From: Streptomyces sp. NBC_01481 | Lineage (GTDB): Bacteria; Actinomycetota; Actinomycetes; Streptomycetales; Streptomycetaceae | NCBI RefSeq assembly: GCF_026339995.1 | Contig: NZ_JAPEPT010000005.1 | Location: 620,001-684,000, forward strand | Reading direction: 5' to 3' | Length of the DNA: 64,000 nucleotides | Shown here: piece by piece, positions 15,760 to 23,845 of the stretch | Numbering within the stretch: the stretch's first letter is position 1 | How the letters are laid out: each line of letters begins with the position of its first letter | Notes under the pieces: generated by a model | What the model was told of the DNA's origin: nothing | The model's input: the letters and a program-made list of their open reading frames with translations, nothing else | Database searches by the model: none | Position numbers and translations under genes: made by a program

Positions 15760-17849
15760 GCTCTTGGTCTCTCCCTCGTCAACGCCCGCCGGCACAGGGC
15801 CAGCAGCTTCTCGTCGGTAAAGATGTCATGACTGCCGTAGCAGCCGTCGATCGCATTGTGACGTCGTACGGAATGGAGCTCCTCGCGCAGAATGCGCTCG
15901 GCCCCCTCGACTGACATTTCGGTCAGGCACTGGGCGATCGCGGCCCGGGTGGTGGGCAGTTGCTCCCAGGACGTGAGCAGCACCGGCCATGCCCGCCCGG
16001 AGTCGCCCGTCACCCGCCACAGCGCGATCGCCGCGTCCACCCGGGTCCACGGCTCGGCCGCCCCCAGCAGTTCACGCAGCGCCGGCGCGGCCTTCTCGCC
16101 CGCCGGGCCCAGCGCGCCGAGCGCCGTTGCCGCCGAGCGCCGTCCTCCGGAGTCCGCCTCGGACAGCGCGGCACACAGCACGGGCAGTACGGCGCCGGCA
16201 TCACCCTCGACCGCCCACAGCGCGCCCGCCGTCCTCGCCGCGAGCGACGCCGAGAAGCCGGAGCCGACGCCGACCGAGCGCAGCAGCGCCCGCAGGTCCG
16301 GTATCGCGTCCGCCGCGGCGGGACCGAAGGCGGTCAGCGCCCGCAGCGCCGACTCGGCGACCCACTCCCTGCGGTAGTCGGGCGCGCCCCGCAGCACCCG
16401 CAGCACCTCGGGCGCCGCCTCGGCGGCCCGCAGCGCCGTCAGCCCGTACAACAGTGGCCCGGCCCGGTCGAAGAGCCGCTCGTCCAGGTCGATCTCGCCG
16501 AGCCTGCGCCGCAGCGCAGGTGCCAGCGGCGCCGCCGCCGCGCCCAGATGGTCCAGCGCATGGCCCAGGTCGTGCGGCGGCTCGGGAAGGTCCAGCGTCC
16601 GCGCCAGCACCGGCACGGCCCGCCGGTCGCCCGCCCGCGCCAGCGCCGAGACCGCGGCGCCGAGCGAGGGTGGCCCGCCCTGCCAGTGACGCACCCAGGC
16701 CTCGGGGTCGGCGGCCACCCGGTCGGCCAGCGCGTCGGCGGCGGGCGCGGCCAGGCAGAACAGCTCCCCGAGGGTGTCGGCGGCCGCGTCGGCGAGACGT
16801 TTCTCCGGGTCGGCGAGCTGCTCACCGATCAGGCCGACCAGCTCTCCGTAGGCACCGCGCCAGGTCCCCAGCAGCCCGCTGCTCATCCGTACGGCATCGA
16901 TCCGCTGCCCCCAGTCGGGGCTGCACAACTGGTCGACGAGCAGGGCGATCCGGTCGTCCACGCGATCGCCGAGACCGGAGTGCAGCGTCCGCAGCAGATC
17001 CGCAGTCCAGGGTGTGCCACGGCCCACGGTGTCCGCGTCGTGGGCCTCGCGCAGCCGCCCCAGCAGGGTCGGCGCGGGCGGCCGTTCGGGCACGGGCTCG
17101 GCGAGGGGGGACGCGGTCACCGGCTCGGCACGCAGCTCACGCAGCAGCGCCGTCACCCCCGGCACCACATCGGCGGGCAGAGCGTCCGGCGCGCAGCGGG
17201 CGAGCTGCGCGAGCGCGGCCAGCCGCAGCCCCGGGGCGGACGGCACCCGGGTCAGCCCCAGAAGCCACTCCACCACTTCGGGGGCGAGCCGGCCGTGCCG
17301 CAGCGCTATCCGGCCCCCGGCCTCGGCGCAGGCGAAGCGCACCTCCTCGTCGGGCTCCGCGCCGAGCCGCTCCCGCAGCAGGGTGAGCACCAGCCCGGGA
17401 TCGCTGTGCAGGGTCGCGAGGGCGAGCGGAGCGGCGAGCCGCAGCCCGCGGTCCTCGGCGTCGAGCAGCGCGAGGAAGACGTCCGCGCCGGCGGTCACGG
17501 CGGATGCGGCCATCGCGTAGTTGGCGGCGTACTCGAACTCCTCGTCCTCCGGATCCAGTTCGTCGTCGTCCAGATCGATGCCGCCGATGCTGGTCAGCAA
17601 CTCGACGATGCCGCCGCGGTCCTGCACCGCCGGATTCGCCACGAGTTCGAGGAGGAAGGGAATGCAGGCGAGCGTCGAGTCGTACACATCGCCCTGGTGG
17701 TGCACCGCTCCGTACATGCTGTCGAGCGCCGTCTCGCGGTCGTCCGGGTCCGCCGACGCCAGTGCGTACAGCATCTGCGGAACATCGTCCGCCGGACCGT
17801 AGGCGTGCCCCAGTGCTGCCCAGTCGACCTCGTGGATCCCCCCGAACAC
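15756..17849 (-). CDS. Large HEAT-repeat scaffold protein
   Basis: 697 residues from GTG at 17849 (FGGIHEVDWAALGHAYGPADD), preceded by GGGAGGGGG; the open frame extends 19 codons upstream without support. The whole protein is made of paired amphipathic helices with recurring Ala/Leu/Arg units such as DVVPGVTALLRELRAEP and AAPALRELLGAAEPWTRVDAAIALW. This is the signature of HEAT/armadillo-like repeats, which act as protein-binding scaffolds. No catalytic domain was seen. It overlaps a small zinc-ribbon gene. Function unknown. Confidence 0.8.
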   Translation of the reverse strand: MFGGIHEVDWAALGHAYGPADDVPQMLYALASADPDDRETALDSMYGAVHHQGDVYDSTLACIPFLLELVANPAVQDRGGIVELLTSIGGIDLDDDELDPEDEEFEYAANYAMAASAVTAGADVFLALLDAEDRGLRLAAPLALATLHSDPGLVLTLLRERLGAEPDEEVRFACAEAGGRIALRHGRLAPEVVEWLLGLTRVPSAPGLRLAALAQLARCAPDALPADVVPGVTALLRELRAEPVTASPLAEPVPERPPAPTLLGRLREAHDADTVGRGTPWTADLLRTLHSGLGDRVDDRIALLVDQLCSPDWGQRIDAVRMSSGLLGTWRGAYGELVGLIGEQLADPEKRLADAAADTLGELFCLAAPAADALADRVAADPEAWVRHWQGGPPSLGAAVSALARAGDRRAVPVLARTLDLPEPPHDLGHALDHLGAAAAPLAPALRRRLGEIDLDERLFDRAGPLLYGLTALRAAEAAPEVLRVLRGAPDYRREWVAESALRALTAFGPAAADAIPDLRALLRSVGVGSGFSASLAARTAGALWAVEGDAGAVLPVLCAALSEADSGGRRSAATALGALGPAGEKAAPALRELLGAAEPWTRVDAAIALWRVTGDSGRAWPVLLTSWEQLPTTRAAIAQCLTEMSVEGAERILREELHSVRRHNAIDGCYGSHDIFTDEKLLALCRRALTRERPRA

Positions 17850-17963
17850 GCTTGCCCCCTCCCAAGAACCTTGCGCTTGGGGAGAGTGTGCACCACCGCT
17901 CGGCATCGCGTGGATATTGCCCCGAAGGCCCCCGGGCTGTTCCCATGGTCGAGGGGTGGTGGC

Positions 17964-18770
17964 ATGACGAGACTTCGCGTGACACCCGCACGCAGGCAGG
18001 GCCGGGACCGGCTGTACGTCAGCCTCCCGGACGGCCGCAACGTCGCCTGGTACGACAGGGACAGCGGCCGGGTCAGTCTGGTCTCAGAGCGCCACCGCGC
18101 GGATGTGCTGTCTGCGCTCGCCCCCTATCTGACCGGCGACGTCAGCATCGGACCGCCGCCCGTTCCCACCTCCGCCGACCTTGCCCGGCTGTCCCTCCAC
18201 CCGGACGACGACCTGGCCCCCAACCGGCCCGGCGAAGGGCTCCTGGTCGAGCTCGACTCGCTGCCCGCGGGAGCCGCCCGCCGCTTCCGGCAGGACCCGC
18301 GGCGCGTCCAGATCGCCGCCGAGCAGCTGCTCGGCGAAGCGCTCGACCGGCTGGAGGGCGCGGGCTGGCGGATCCTGCACTCGGTGCCGCTGCCGGGCGC
18401 CGACCGTATCGACCATCTGGCCGTCGGCCCGGGCGGACTGCTGGCCGTGCACACCCTGGCGGCCCGCCGGCTGAAGGTGCGGATCGCCGACCCGATGGTG
18501 CGGGCCGGCCGCGGCGGGCCGGCGCCGCTGCTGCGGCTGACCCGCCGCCGGGCCGAGCGCGCCACCCTCGCGCTGGCGGCGGCGGTGCGCCCGGTGCTCG
18601 CCGTGGTCGGGGCGGCGCGGCTCGACGTGCTGCCCGTGCCGCCCGACATACGGATCATCCGCGACGACGAAGTGCCCGCACTGGCCAGGCTCGGCGGCGT
18701 CCTCAAGCCGGCGGACATCGAGGCGCTGTACGCGACGGCACGGGACCGCCGCACCTGGCTCCGGGCATAG
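17964..18770 (+). CDS. NERD-like (nuclease-related) domain protein
   Basis: 268 residues from ATG at 17964 with GAGGGG upstream. The frame is open for 2 kb upstream, but that part is antisense shadow of the HEAT-repeat gene. The C-terminal half contains AAEQLLGEALDRLEGAGWRILHSVPLP and RIDHLAVGPGGLLAVHTLAAR, matching the NERD pattern of a Glu helix, an Asp strand and a conserved GPGGLLxVxT. The usual EIK/QxK catalytic lysine motif is not obvious, so nuclease activity is doubtful. Divergent from the HEAT-repeat gene. Confidence 0.65.
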   Translation: MTRLRVTPARRQGRDRLYVSLPDGRNVAWYDRDSGRVSLVSERHRADVLSALAPYLTGDVSIGPPPVPTSADLARLSLHPDDDLAPNRPGEGLLVELDSLPAGAARRFRQDPRRVQIAAEQLLGEALDRLEGAGWRILHSVPLPGADRIDHLAVGPGGLLAVHTLAARRLKVRIADPMVRAGRGGPAPLLRLTRRRAERATLALAAAVRPVLAVVGAARLDVLPVPPDIRIIRDDEVPALARLGGVLKPADIEALYATARDRRTWLRA

Positions 18771-18780
18771 CCAGGGGGTG

Positions 18781-19212
18781 TCAGCGGAGGTTGTCCCCCC
18801 AGCCGCTCTGCAGCATGGTCTGGAACGCCCACTGTCCGTCGCGCCTGATCAGCACGTCGGCGTAGCGCAGCTGCTGGGTGCGGCCGTCGATGGTCATCGT
18901 CGAGTCGGTGAAGACGACGGCCATGGCGGGGGAGAGGAAGACGGGCGTACGCGTCGACTCGAAGGCGATGTCGTCGCTGCCGTCGCCCATCACCTGGCTC
19001 ATCGTCTCGATGAACTGCCGCCGGTCCCACTGGGCCGAGGCGCCGTTGCCCGCCGAGTCGTCGCTGACCAGGTTGAGCGGGAAGACGGCGAGGTCCGCCA
19101 TGCGCTCGACCTCGCGCTTGGCGCTGTGCGCGTCGTACGCCGCGAACCAGTCCTGGATGCTCGCGAGCTCTTCGGCGGTGGGGGTGTATCCGGTGTCGGG
19201 CACAAGGGTCAC
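18781..19212 (-). CDS. SnoaL-like / NTF2-fold protein
   Basis: 143 residues. The pattern AEELASIQDWFAAYDAHSAKREVERMADLAVFPLNLV, then FIETMSQVMGD and a C-terminal sheet ending YADVLIRRDGQWAFQTMLQSGW is typical of the NTF2/SnoaL/DUF4440 cone-shaped fold. Such small proteins bind or isomerise hydrophobic ligands; no specific reaction can be named. Two TCAAxxTTGA palindromes lie just upstream, so a MarR-type regulator encoded elsewhere may control it. Confidence 0.7.
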   Translation of the reverse strand: MTLVPDTGYTPTAEELASIQDWFAAYDAHSAKREVERMADLAVFPLNLVSDDSAGNGASAQWDRRQFIETMSQVMGDGSDDIAFESTRTPVFLSPAMAVVFTDSTMTIDGRTQQLRYADVLIRRDGQWAFQTMLQSGWGDNLR

Positions 19213-19221
19213 GCTGTCTCC

Positions 19222-19279
19222 TCAAACTTGACTACGTGAAGGGATATCCCCTGCCTCTGCGCTAGTCAAACTTGATTAA
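19222..19279 (-). promoter_or_regulatory. Two MarR-type palindromic boxes
   Basis: TCAAACTTGACTA at 19222-19234 and TCAAACTTGATTA at 19266-19278 each contain the dyad TCAA-AC-TTGA and are spaced 44 bp apart, about four helical turns. They lie directly before the start of the NTF2-like gene. Such TCAA/TTGA dyads are typical of MarR/HxlR operators. No MarR gene is in the window, so the regulator is unidentified. Confidence 0.5.
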
Positions 19280-20181
19280 TCATGATCCTCGGGCAGCCGC
19301 AGTCGCAGCACTGTGGTGACCGTGTGCCGCGTCGTGCCCTGCTCCACCTCCGCCGTCAGGCCTGACTCGACCCGCCGGTACTCGACCTCGCCCACGCCGA
19401 GCGCTGTCGCGGTGCCTGTGTTCGCACTGGTCAGCGAGGTGAGCGCGGCCGCGGCCCGCGCCCGCAGCGCCGGGCTCAGCGGGCTGGAGACGACGGGGGT
19501 GTCGTCGTCCGGCAGTACGAGGATCAGCGCGGCGGGCCGCGTCCGAGGCCCGGTGAAGCCGACGACCGCCGCATCGCGCGCGGAGGTGTGCCGAAGCTTG
19601 CGCCACGCGCGCGTGCCGCTCTTGTACGTCTGGTCCAGCCGTTTGACCACCAGTCCCTCGACGCCGATCTCGGGCAGCGTCTCGAACCAGGTCGCCGCCT
19701 CGTCGGCGTCCAGCGTCATCGGTACGGGCTGGAGCGGCGGCCCGAGCGGGCCGAGCAGCGCGACCAGCCGCGCGCGCCTCTTCTCGTACGCCGACAGCCG
19801 CAGGTCCTCGCCGCCCTCGGCCAGCAGATCGAAGGCGGCGTACGAGGCGGGCAGCCTGCCTGCGAGAGCGGGAGCCCGCCCCGGTGTGGCGGCGGCGCGC
19901 TTCTGTACGGAGGCGAAGTCGGTACGGCCGTCCTTCCACACGACCACCTCGCCGTCCAGCACCGTGCCCTCCGGCAACTGCTGCGCCGCGTCCGCGAGAT
20001 CGGGGAACGCGGCCGTGACGATCCGCCCCGACCGGGCCTGCAGCAGCACCGTGCCGCCGACCCGGAAGATCACCATCCGGTGGCCGTCGAACTTCGGCTC
20101 GTACGCGAGGCCCTGCCCGCGCGGCAGTGCGCTCACCGATTCGGCGAGCGCGACCCTCAGCGGCGGGCGCGGCACGCTCAT
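19276..20181 (-). CDS. ATP-dependent DNA ligase (LigD ligase module)
   Basis: 301 residues from ATG at 20181. Nucleotidyltransferase motifs of ATP-dependent ligases are present: YEPKFDGHRM (motif I, adenylated Lys), LDGEVVVW (motif III/IIIa region), ASYAAFDLL, IGVEGLVVKRLDQTY (motif IV) and WRKLRH (motif V). It seals strand breaks in non-homologous end joining. ATG overlaps the stop of the polymerase gene (ATGA). In many bacteria these modules are fused in one LigD, but here they are separate genes. Confidence 0.93.
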   Translation of the reverse strand: MSVPRPPLRVALAESVSALPRGQGLAYEPKFDGHRMVIFRVGGTVLLQARSGRIVTAAFPDLADAAQQLPEGTVLDGEVVVWKDGRTDFASVQKRAAATPGRAPALAGRLPASYAAFDLLAEGGEDLRLSAYEKRRARLVALLGPLGPPLQPVPMTLDADEAATWFETLPEIGVEGLVVKRLDQTYKSGTRAWRKLRHTSARDAAVVGFTGPRTRPAALILVLPDDDTPVVSSPLSPALRARAAAALTSLTSANTGTATALGVGEVEYRRVESGLTAEVEQGTTRHTVTTVLRLRLPEDHD

Positions 20182-21053
20182 GGCAGGGGCCTGGCGCGGT
20201 TGAGATTGATGAGCGGGCCGAGCAGATCCCCGTACCGCTCCAGCCGTGGCCCGATGTCGCCGATCCGGAAGACGAGGTTCTCGTGCGCCTCGACCTCCTC
20301 CCAGGTGACGGGCGCGGACACGGTCGGCTCGGTGCGGGCGCGCAGCGTGTACGGGGTTGCGGTGGTCTTCTTGGCGGAGTTCTGGCTGTGGTCCACGAAG
20401 ACCTTGCCGGGCCGCAGGGAACGCGTCATCCGGTGCAGGATCAGCCCCGGCAGCTCGGCCTCGCCCTCGACGGCCAGGCTCTTCGCGTACGCCGAGACCT
20501 TCTCCGAGGGGGTCGGCTCCAGGGGTACGAGGACATGCAGCCCCTTGGAGCCCGAGGTCTTTGCGTACGCGAGCAGGCCGTCCGCCGCCAGCCGCTCCCG
20601 CAGCCAGAGGGCCACGGCGCAGCACTCGACGATCGTCGCCGGGGTGCCCGGGTCCAGGTCGAAGACCATGCGGTCGGCGATCCCCGGCTCGTCCGCCTGC
20701 CACTGGGGCGTATGGAACTCCACCACCAGGTTCGCCGCCCAGATCAGCGACGCCAGATCGTCGACGACGACCTGGTGCGCGTGCTTGTCCTCGGAACGCG
20801 GCACCGCGACCGTCCGTACCCAGGACGGTGTACCGGGCGGCGGGTTCTTGGTGAAGAACAGCTGGCCGTCCGGGCCGTCGGGATACCGGAGGAAGGACAG
20901 CGGCCGGTTGTGCAGATGGGTCAGGATCGCACCGGCCGTGGTGGCGTAGTAGTGCAGGATCTCGCCCTTGGTGGTCCCGGTGGCGGGGTGGAGGACCTTC
21001 TCCAGGTTGGTGAGCGCGAGGCGCCGCCCCTCCACCTCCGTGATCGGCGTCAT
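20178..21053 (-). CDS. LigD polymerase (primase-like) module
   Basis: 291 residues from ATG at 21053 (TPITEVEGRRLALTNLEKVLHP). The archaeo-eukaryotic primase fold of LigD-Pol is recognisable from KGEILHYYATTA, PLSFLRYPDG, ADRMVFDLDPG (catalytic Asp pair), KTSGSKGLHVLVPL, and the C-terminal VFVDHSQNSAKKTTATPYTLRAR. It adds ribo- or deoxynucleotides at double-strand break ends during NHEJ. It is divergent from ku, with only 49 bases between the two starts. Confidence 0.93.
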   Translation of the reverse strand: MTPITEVEGRRLALTNLEKVLHPATGTTKGEILHYYATTAGAILTHLHNRPLSFLRYPDGPDGQLFFTKNPPPGTPSWVRTVAVPRSEDKHAHQVVVDDLASLIWAANLVVEFHTPQWQADEPGIADRMVFDLDPGTPATIVECCAVALWLRERLAADGLLAYAKTSGSKGLHVLVPLEPTPSEKVSAYAKSLAVEGEAELPGLILHRMTRSLRPGKVFVDHSQNSAKKTTATPYTLRARTEPTVSAPVTWEEVEAHENLVFRIGDIGPRLERYGDLLGPLINLNRARPLP

Positions 21054-21102
21054 ACGATGAGAATCCCACGAATCCCGAAATTTCGGATGAAAGGGATCAA
21101 AC

Positions 21103-22134
21103 GTGCGATCCATATGGAACGGTGCGATCTCCTTCGGTCTGGTCAGCATCCCGATCAAGCTGATGAACGCCACCGAGAACCACTCCATCTCCTTCCGCCA
21201 GATCCACACCGCCGACGGCGGCCGGATCCGCTACCGCAAGGTCTGCGAGCTGGAGGAGAAGGAAGTGCCGCCCTCGGAGATCGGCAAGGGATACGAGGAC
21301 GCGGACGGATCGCTCATCCCGATCACGGACGAGGACCTGGCGGTGCTCCCGCTGCACACGGCGAAGACGATCGAGATCGTCGCGTTCGTGCCCGCTTCGT
21401 CGATCGATCCGCTCCAGATGGACGCGGCGTACTACCTGTCGGCGAACGGCGTCCCCGCCACCAAGCCGTACACACTGCTGCGGGAGGCGCTCAGGCGCAG
21501 CCAGAAGGTCGCTCTCGCCAAGTTCGCCCTGCGCGGACGTGAGCGGCTCGGCATGCTGCGGGTCGTCGACGACGTGATCGCCATGCACGGGCTGCTCTGG
21601 CCGGACGAGATCCGCACGCCGGAGGGCGTGGCCCCGGAGACCGACGTGAAGGTCCGGGAGGCCGAACTCGACCTGGCCGACGCGCTGATGAACACGCTCG
21701 GCGAGGTCGAGCTGTCGTCCCTGCACGACGACTACCGGGCGGCGATGGAACAGCTGATCACCGCGAAGGTGGAGGGCGGGGTGCTCCCCGAGGCGGCCCC
21801 GGCGGAGGGCGGCGGCCAGGTCATCGACCTGATGGCGGCGCTGGAGAGCAGCGTACGGGCGGCGCAGGAGGCGCGCGGGGCGGGCGGGGAGGGCGGCGAA
21901 GCCGACGGGGAGGGCGCCGAGGTTACGCCGATCAAGGGGCGCAAGCGGGCGGCGGGCGCGCCAAAGGCGGCGGGTGCGAAGAAGTCGACGACGGAGGCGG
22001 CGAAGAAGACGGCCGCGAAGAAGACGACGAGCGCGAAGTCGACGAAGTCAGCGGCGGCCACGAAGAAGACGGCGGCGGCGGCGAAGAAGTCCACGCCGAA
22101 GAAGACGACCCCGAGGAAGCACGCCTCGGCCTGA
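21103..22134 (+). CDS. ku: Ku DNA end-binding protein with a lysine/alanine-rich tail
   Basis: 343 residues from GTG at 21103 (RSIWNGAISFGLVSIPIKL). The Ku core covers roughly residues 1-255, with the usual RSQKVALAKFALRGRERLGMLR and LADALMNTLGEVEL. The last 70 residues or so are repeats of AAKK/STKK/TTPKK type (KSTTEAAKKTAAKKTT), similar to histone-H1-like tails, and probably add DNA affinity. Bacterial Ku homodimers cap double-strand ends and recruit LigD, whose two modules are encoded divergently. Confidence 0.96.
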   Translation: MRSIWNGAISFGLVSIPIKLMNATENHSISFRQIHTADGGRIRYRKVCELEEKEVPPSEIGKGYEDADGSLIPITDEDLAVLPLHTAKTIEIVAFVPASSIDPLQMDAAYYLSANGVPATKPYTLLREALRRSQKVALAKFALRGRERLGMLRVVDDVIAMHGLLWPDEIRTPEGVAPETDVKVREAELDLADALMNTLGEVELSSLHDDYRAAMEQLITAKVEGGVLPEAAPAEGGGQVIDLMAALESSVRAAQEARGAGGEGGEADGEGAEVTPIKGRKRAAGAPKAAGAKKSTTEAAKKTAAKKTTSAKSTKSAAATKKTAAAAKKSTPKKTTPRKHASA

Positions 22135-22138
22135 CGGT

Positions 22139-22293
22139 GCGCCTGCGGCGGGCTTGCTCCCCACCCCGCCCTCCCCCTACGGCCTGGCGGCCGTGGGAGG
22201 TACCCCCATCCCGAACCGGGGCTCCGCCCCGGACCCCGTGTGCGGCCTTCGGCCGCATGTCCTCAATCGCCGGACGGGCTTGAAATGCCCGGG
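22139..22293. repeat. GC-rich intergenic repeat of the genus type
   Basis: Non-coding DNA between convergent ku and TetR genes. The block 22169-22215 (CCCTCCCCCTACGGCCTGGC onward) is nearly identical to 25887-25933, and the start matches 3511-3550. It contains hairpins such as GGGGCTCCGCCCC and GCGGCCTTCGGCCGC. A truncated CAATCGCCGG terminator arm abuts the TetR gene end. Confidence 0.6.
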
Positions 22294-22869
22294 CTACCCG
22301 CGTCGGAGCAGCGTGTCCATCACCGACTCCAGGTACACAGCCCGCTCCACCCCCGCCGGCAGCGCCTGCGGCACCGCGTGGCTCAGCTGCGTGTGGCCCA
22401 GATAGCTCGAGTACGCGAGCAGCCCCCGCCGCCGCGCTTTCTCAGGCTCGAAGCCCAACTCCTCGAAGAGGTGCGCCACATACCCCACGCGCCGCTTCGT
22501 CACCCGCTCGATCGCGGCCGCCACCTGCGGATGATCGGCCGTGGCGAGCAGCGACACCTCCAGGGGATCCTCCGCCGCCGTCGCGATCGCCTTCGTGAGG
22601 AGCCTGCGCAGCCGCCGCTCCGGGTCCGGCTCGGTCTCCATCTCGGTGATGATCTGCTCGGTGTGGATCTCCTCCCACCGCCCCAGCGCCGCCGCGATCA
22701 GCGCGTCCCGGTTGGCGAAGTGCCAGTAGAAGCTGCCCTTGGTCGTGCCGAGCCGCGCGGCGAGCGGCTCCACGGCGACGGCGGCGAGCCCGCGTTCTCC
22801 GATGGCGGCGAGCGCCGCGTCGGCCCAGTCGTGTGCCGTGAGTTTCTTGCGTGCCTGCGCCATGTCCAT
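22294..22869 (-). CDS. TetR-family transcriptional regulator
   Basis: 191 residues from ATG at 22869, or ATG at 22863 (MAQARKKLTAHDWADAAL). The helix-turn-helix reads LAAVAVEPLAARLGTTKGSFYWHFANRDALIAAAL, and the C-terminus is a helical ligand-binding domain (YSSYLGHTQLSHAVPQAL). The 5-prime end of the gene overlaps one of two identical dyads described separately, so it most likely represses itself and the divergent SRPBCC/DUF2867 gene. No clear ribosome site, so the transcript may be leaderless. Confidence 0.88.
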   Translation of the reverse strand: MDMAQARKKLTAHDWADAALAAIGERGLAAVAVEPLAARLGTTKGSFYWHFANRDALIAAALGRWEEIHTEQIITEMETEPDPERRLRRLLTKAIATAAEDPLEVSLLATADHPQVAAAIERVTKRRVGYVAHLFEELGFEPEKARRRGLLAYSSYLGHTQLSHAVPQALPAGVERAVYLESVMDTLLRRG

Positions 22870-22904
22870 ACGCTACCGTATGGTGAAACATACGCCACCG
22901 TATG
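22867..22904. promoter_or_regulatory. Tandem TetR operators in a divergent promoter
   Basis: CATACGCTACCGTATG at 22867-22882 and CATACGCCACCGTATG at 22889-22904 are two near-identical 16-bp dyads with perfect CATACG/CGTATG arms, spaced 22 bp centre to centre. They fill the gap between the TetR gene and the divergent gene at 22914. This is the arrangement expected of a TetR repressor binding as paired dimers on one DNA face. Confidence 0.8.
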
Positions 22905-22913
22905 GAGGTCGTG

Positions 22914-23804
22914 ATGCGCACAGTGCGGAACGTTCACGAACGACAGGTCGCAGCCCCGGCGGAGGTGGTCGGCGCCCTGCTCGACCGCATCTCGTCCCCG
23001 GACGACCCGCTCAGTCCCAGCCCCGTCTGGCCGCCCATCCGTTTCGATCGCCCCCTGGGCGTCGGCGCGGACGGCGGTCACGGTTTCGTCCGCTACTCGG
23101 TCGGCGCGTACGAACCCGGCCGCAGTATCCGCTTCGACTTCACCCCGCCCTCCAACGGCTTCCACGCCCTCACGACAGAGCCCGTGGACTCGGGCAGCTG
23201 CCGGGTCCGCCATGTCCTCGTACAGCAACAGGGCCTCAAGTCCCGGCTGCTGTGGACCCTGGTGATCCGCCCCCTGCACGACACCATGATCGAAGAGCTC
23301 CTCGACAACATCGAGCGCGCCGCCACGCCCGGGACCCTGACCCGGCCCCACCGCTGGTCCCGTCGGGCTCGTTTCCTGCACAGCCTCGTCCGGGACCGGC
23401 CGAAGGCGACGGCCGTCCCGGCCGGGGCCGAACTGGCCCATCAGGCCCTTCCCGTCCCGGACTTCGCGGACGCGTGCGCGATCCCCCTGGACCCGGGCAT
23501 GCCCCGCGACCCGCACGCCTGGCGCGATGTCCTCCCGTTCGAGATCAGGGCGAGCGCCCCGAACGAGCTGCTGCTCGGCGAGGACGCCGGCCACCTCGAC
23601 TTCCGCGCCTCGGTCCTGATAGCCGACGACAAGGTCACGCTCACCACCGTCGTCAAGACCCACAACTGGCGCGGCAGGCTCTACTTCGCGGTGATCCGCC
23701 GCCTCCACCCGCCCATGGCCCGCAGGATGCTCCGCCGCGCCCACCGCCGCCTGGCCTTCGCGGCCCCTCCGGCCCCGCTACGTGCGCAAACGCCCGCCCA
23801 GTAG
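22914..23804 (+). CDS. SRPBCC-like / DUF2867 two-domain protein
   Basis: 296 residues from ATG at 22914 (RTVRNVHERQVAAPAEVV), with GGAGG five bases upstream; an ATG four codons earlier is less likely. The N-terminal half has a START/SRPBCC-type opening and GRSIRFDFTPPSNGFHALT. The C-terminal half HQALPVPDFADACAIPLDP...RLYFAVIRRLHPPMARRMLRRA matches DUF2867, a lipid-pocket-like domain of unknown role. It is controlled, I infer, by the divergent TetR regulator through the twin operators. Function unknown. Confidence 0.65.
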   Translation: MRTVRNVHERQVAAPAEVVGALLDRISSPDDPLSPSPVWPPIRFDRPLGVGADGGHGFVRYSVGAYEPGRSIRFDFTPPSNGFHALTTEPVDSGSCRVRHVLVQQQGLKSRLLWTLVIRPLHDTMIEELLDNIERAATPGTLTRPHRWSRRARFLHSLVRDRPKATAVPAGAELAHQALPVPDFADACAIPLDPGMPRDPHAWRDVLPFEIRASAPNELLLGEDAGHLDFRASVLIADDKVTLTTVVKTHNWRGRLYFAVIRRLHPPMARRMLRRAHRRLAFAAPPAPLRAQTPAQ

Positions 23805-23845
23805 AGTGCGCCTTCGAGCTCTCCCCGTACCCGAGGTGTCCGTCC

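Noticed and set aside
15960..17963. Plus-strand extension upstream of the NERD-like gene
   Set aside because: Antisense to the HEAT-repeat gene; the NERD-like gene has its own ATG and ribosome site at 17964.
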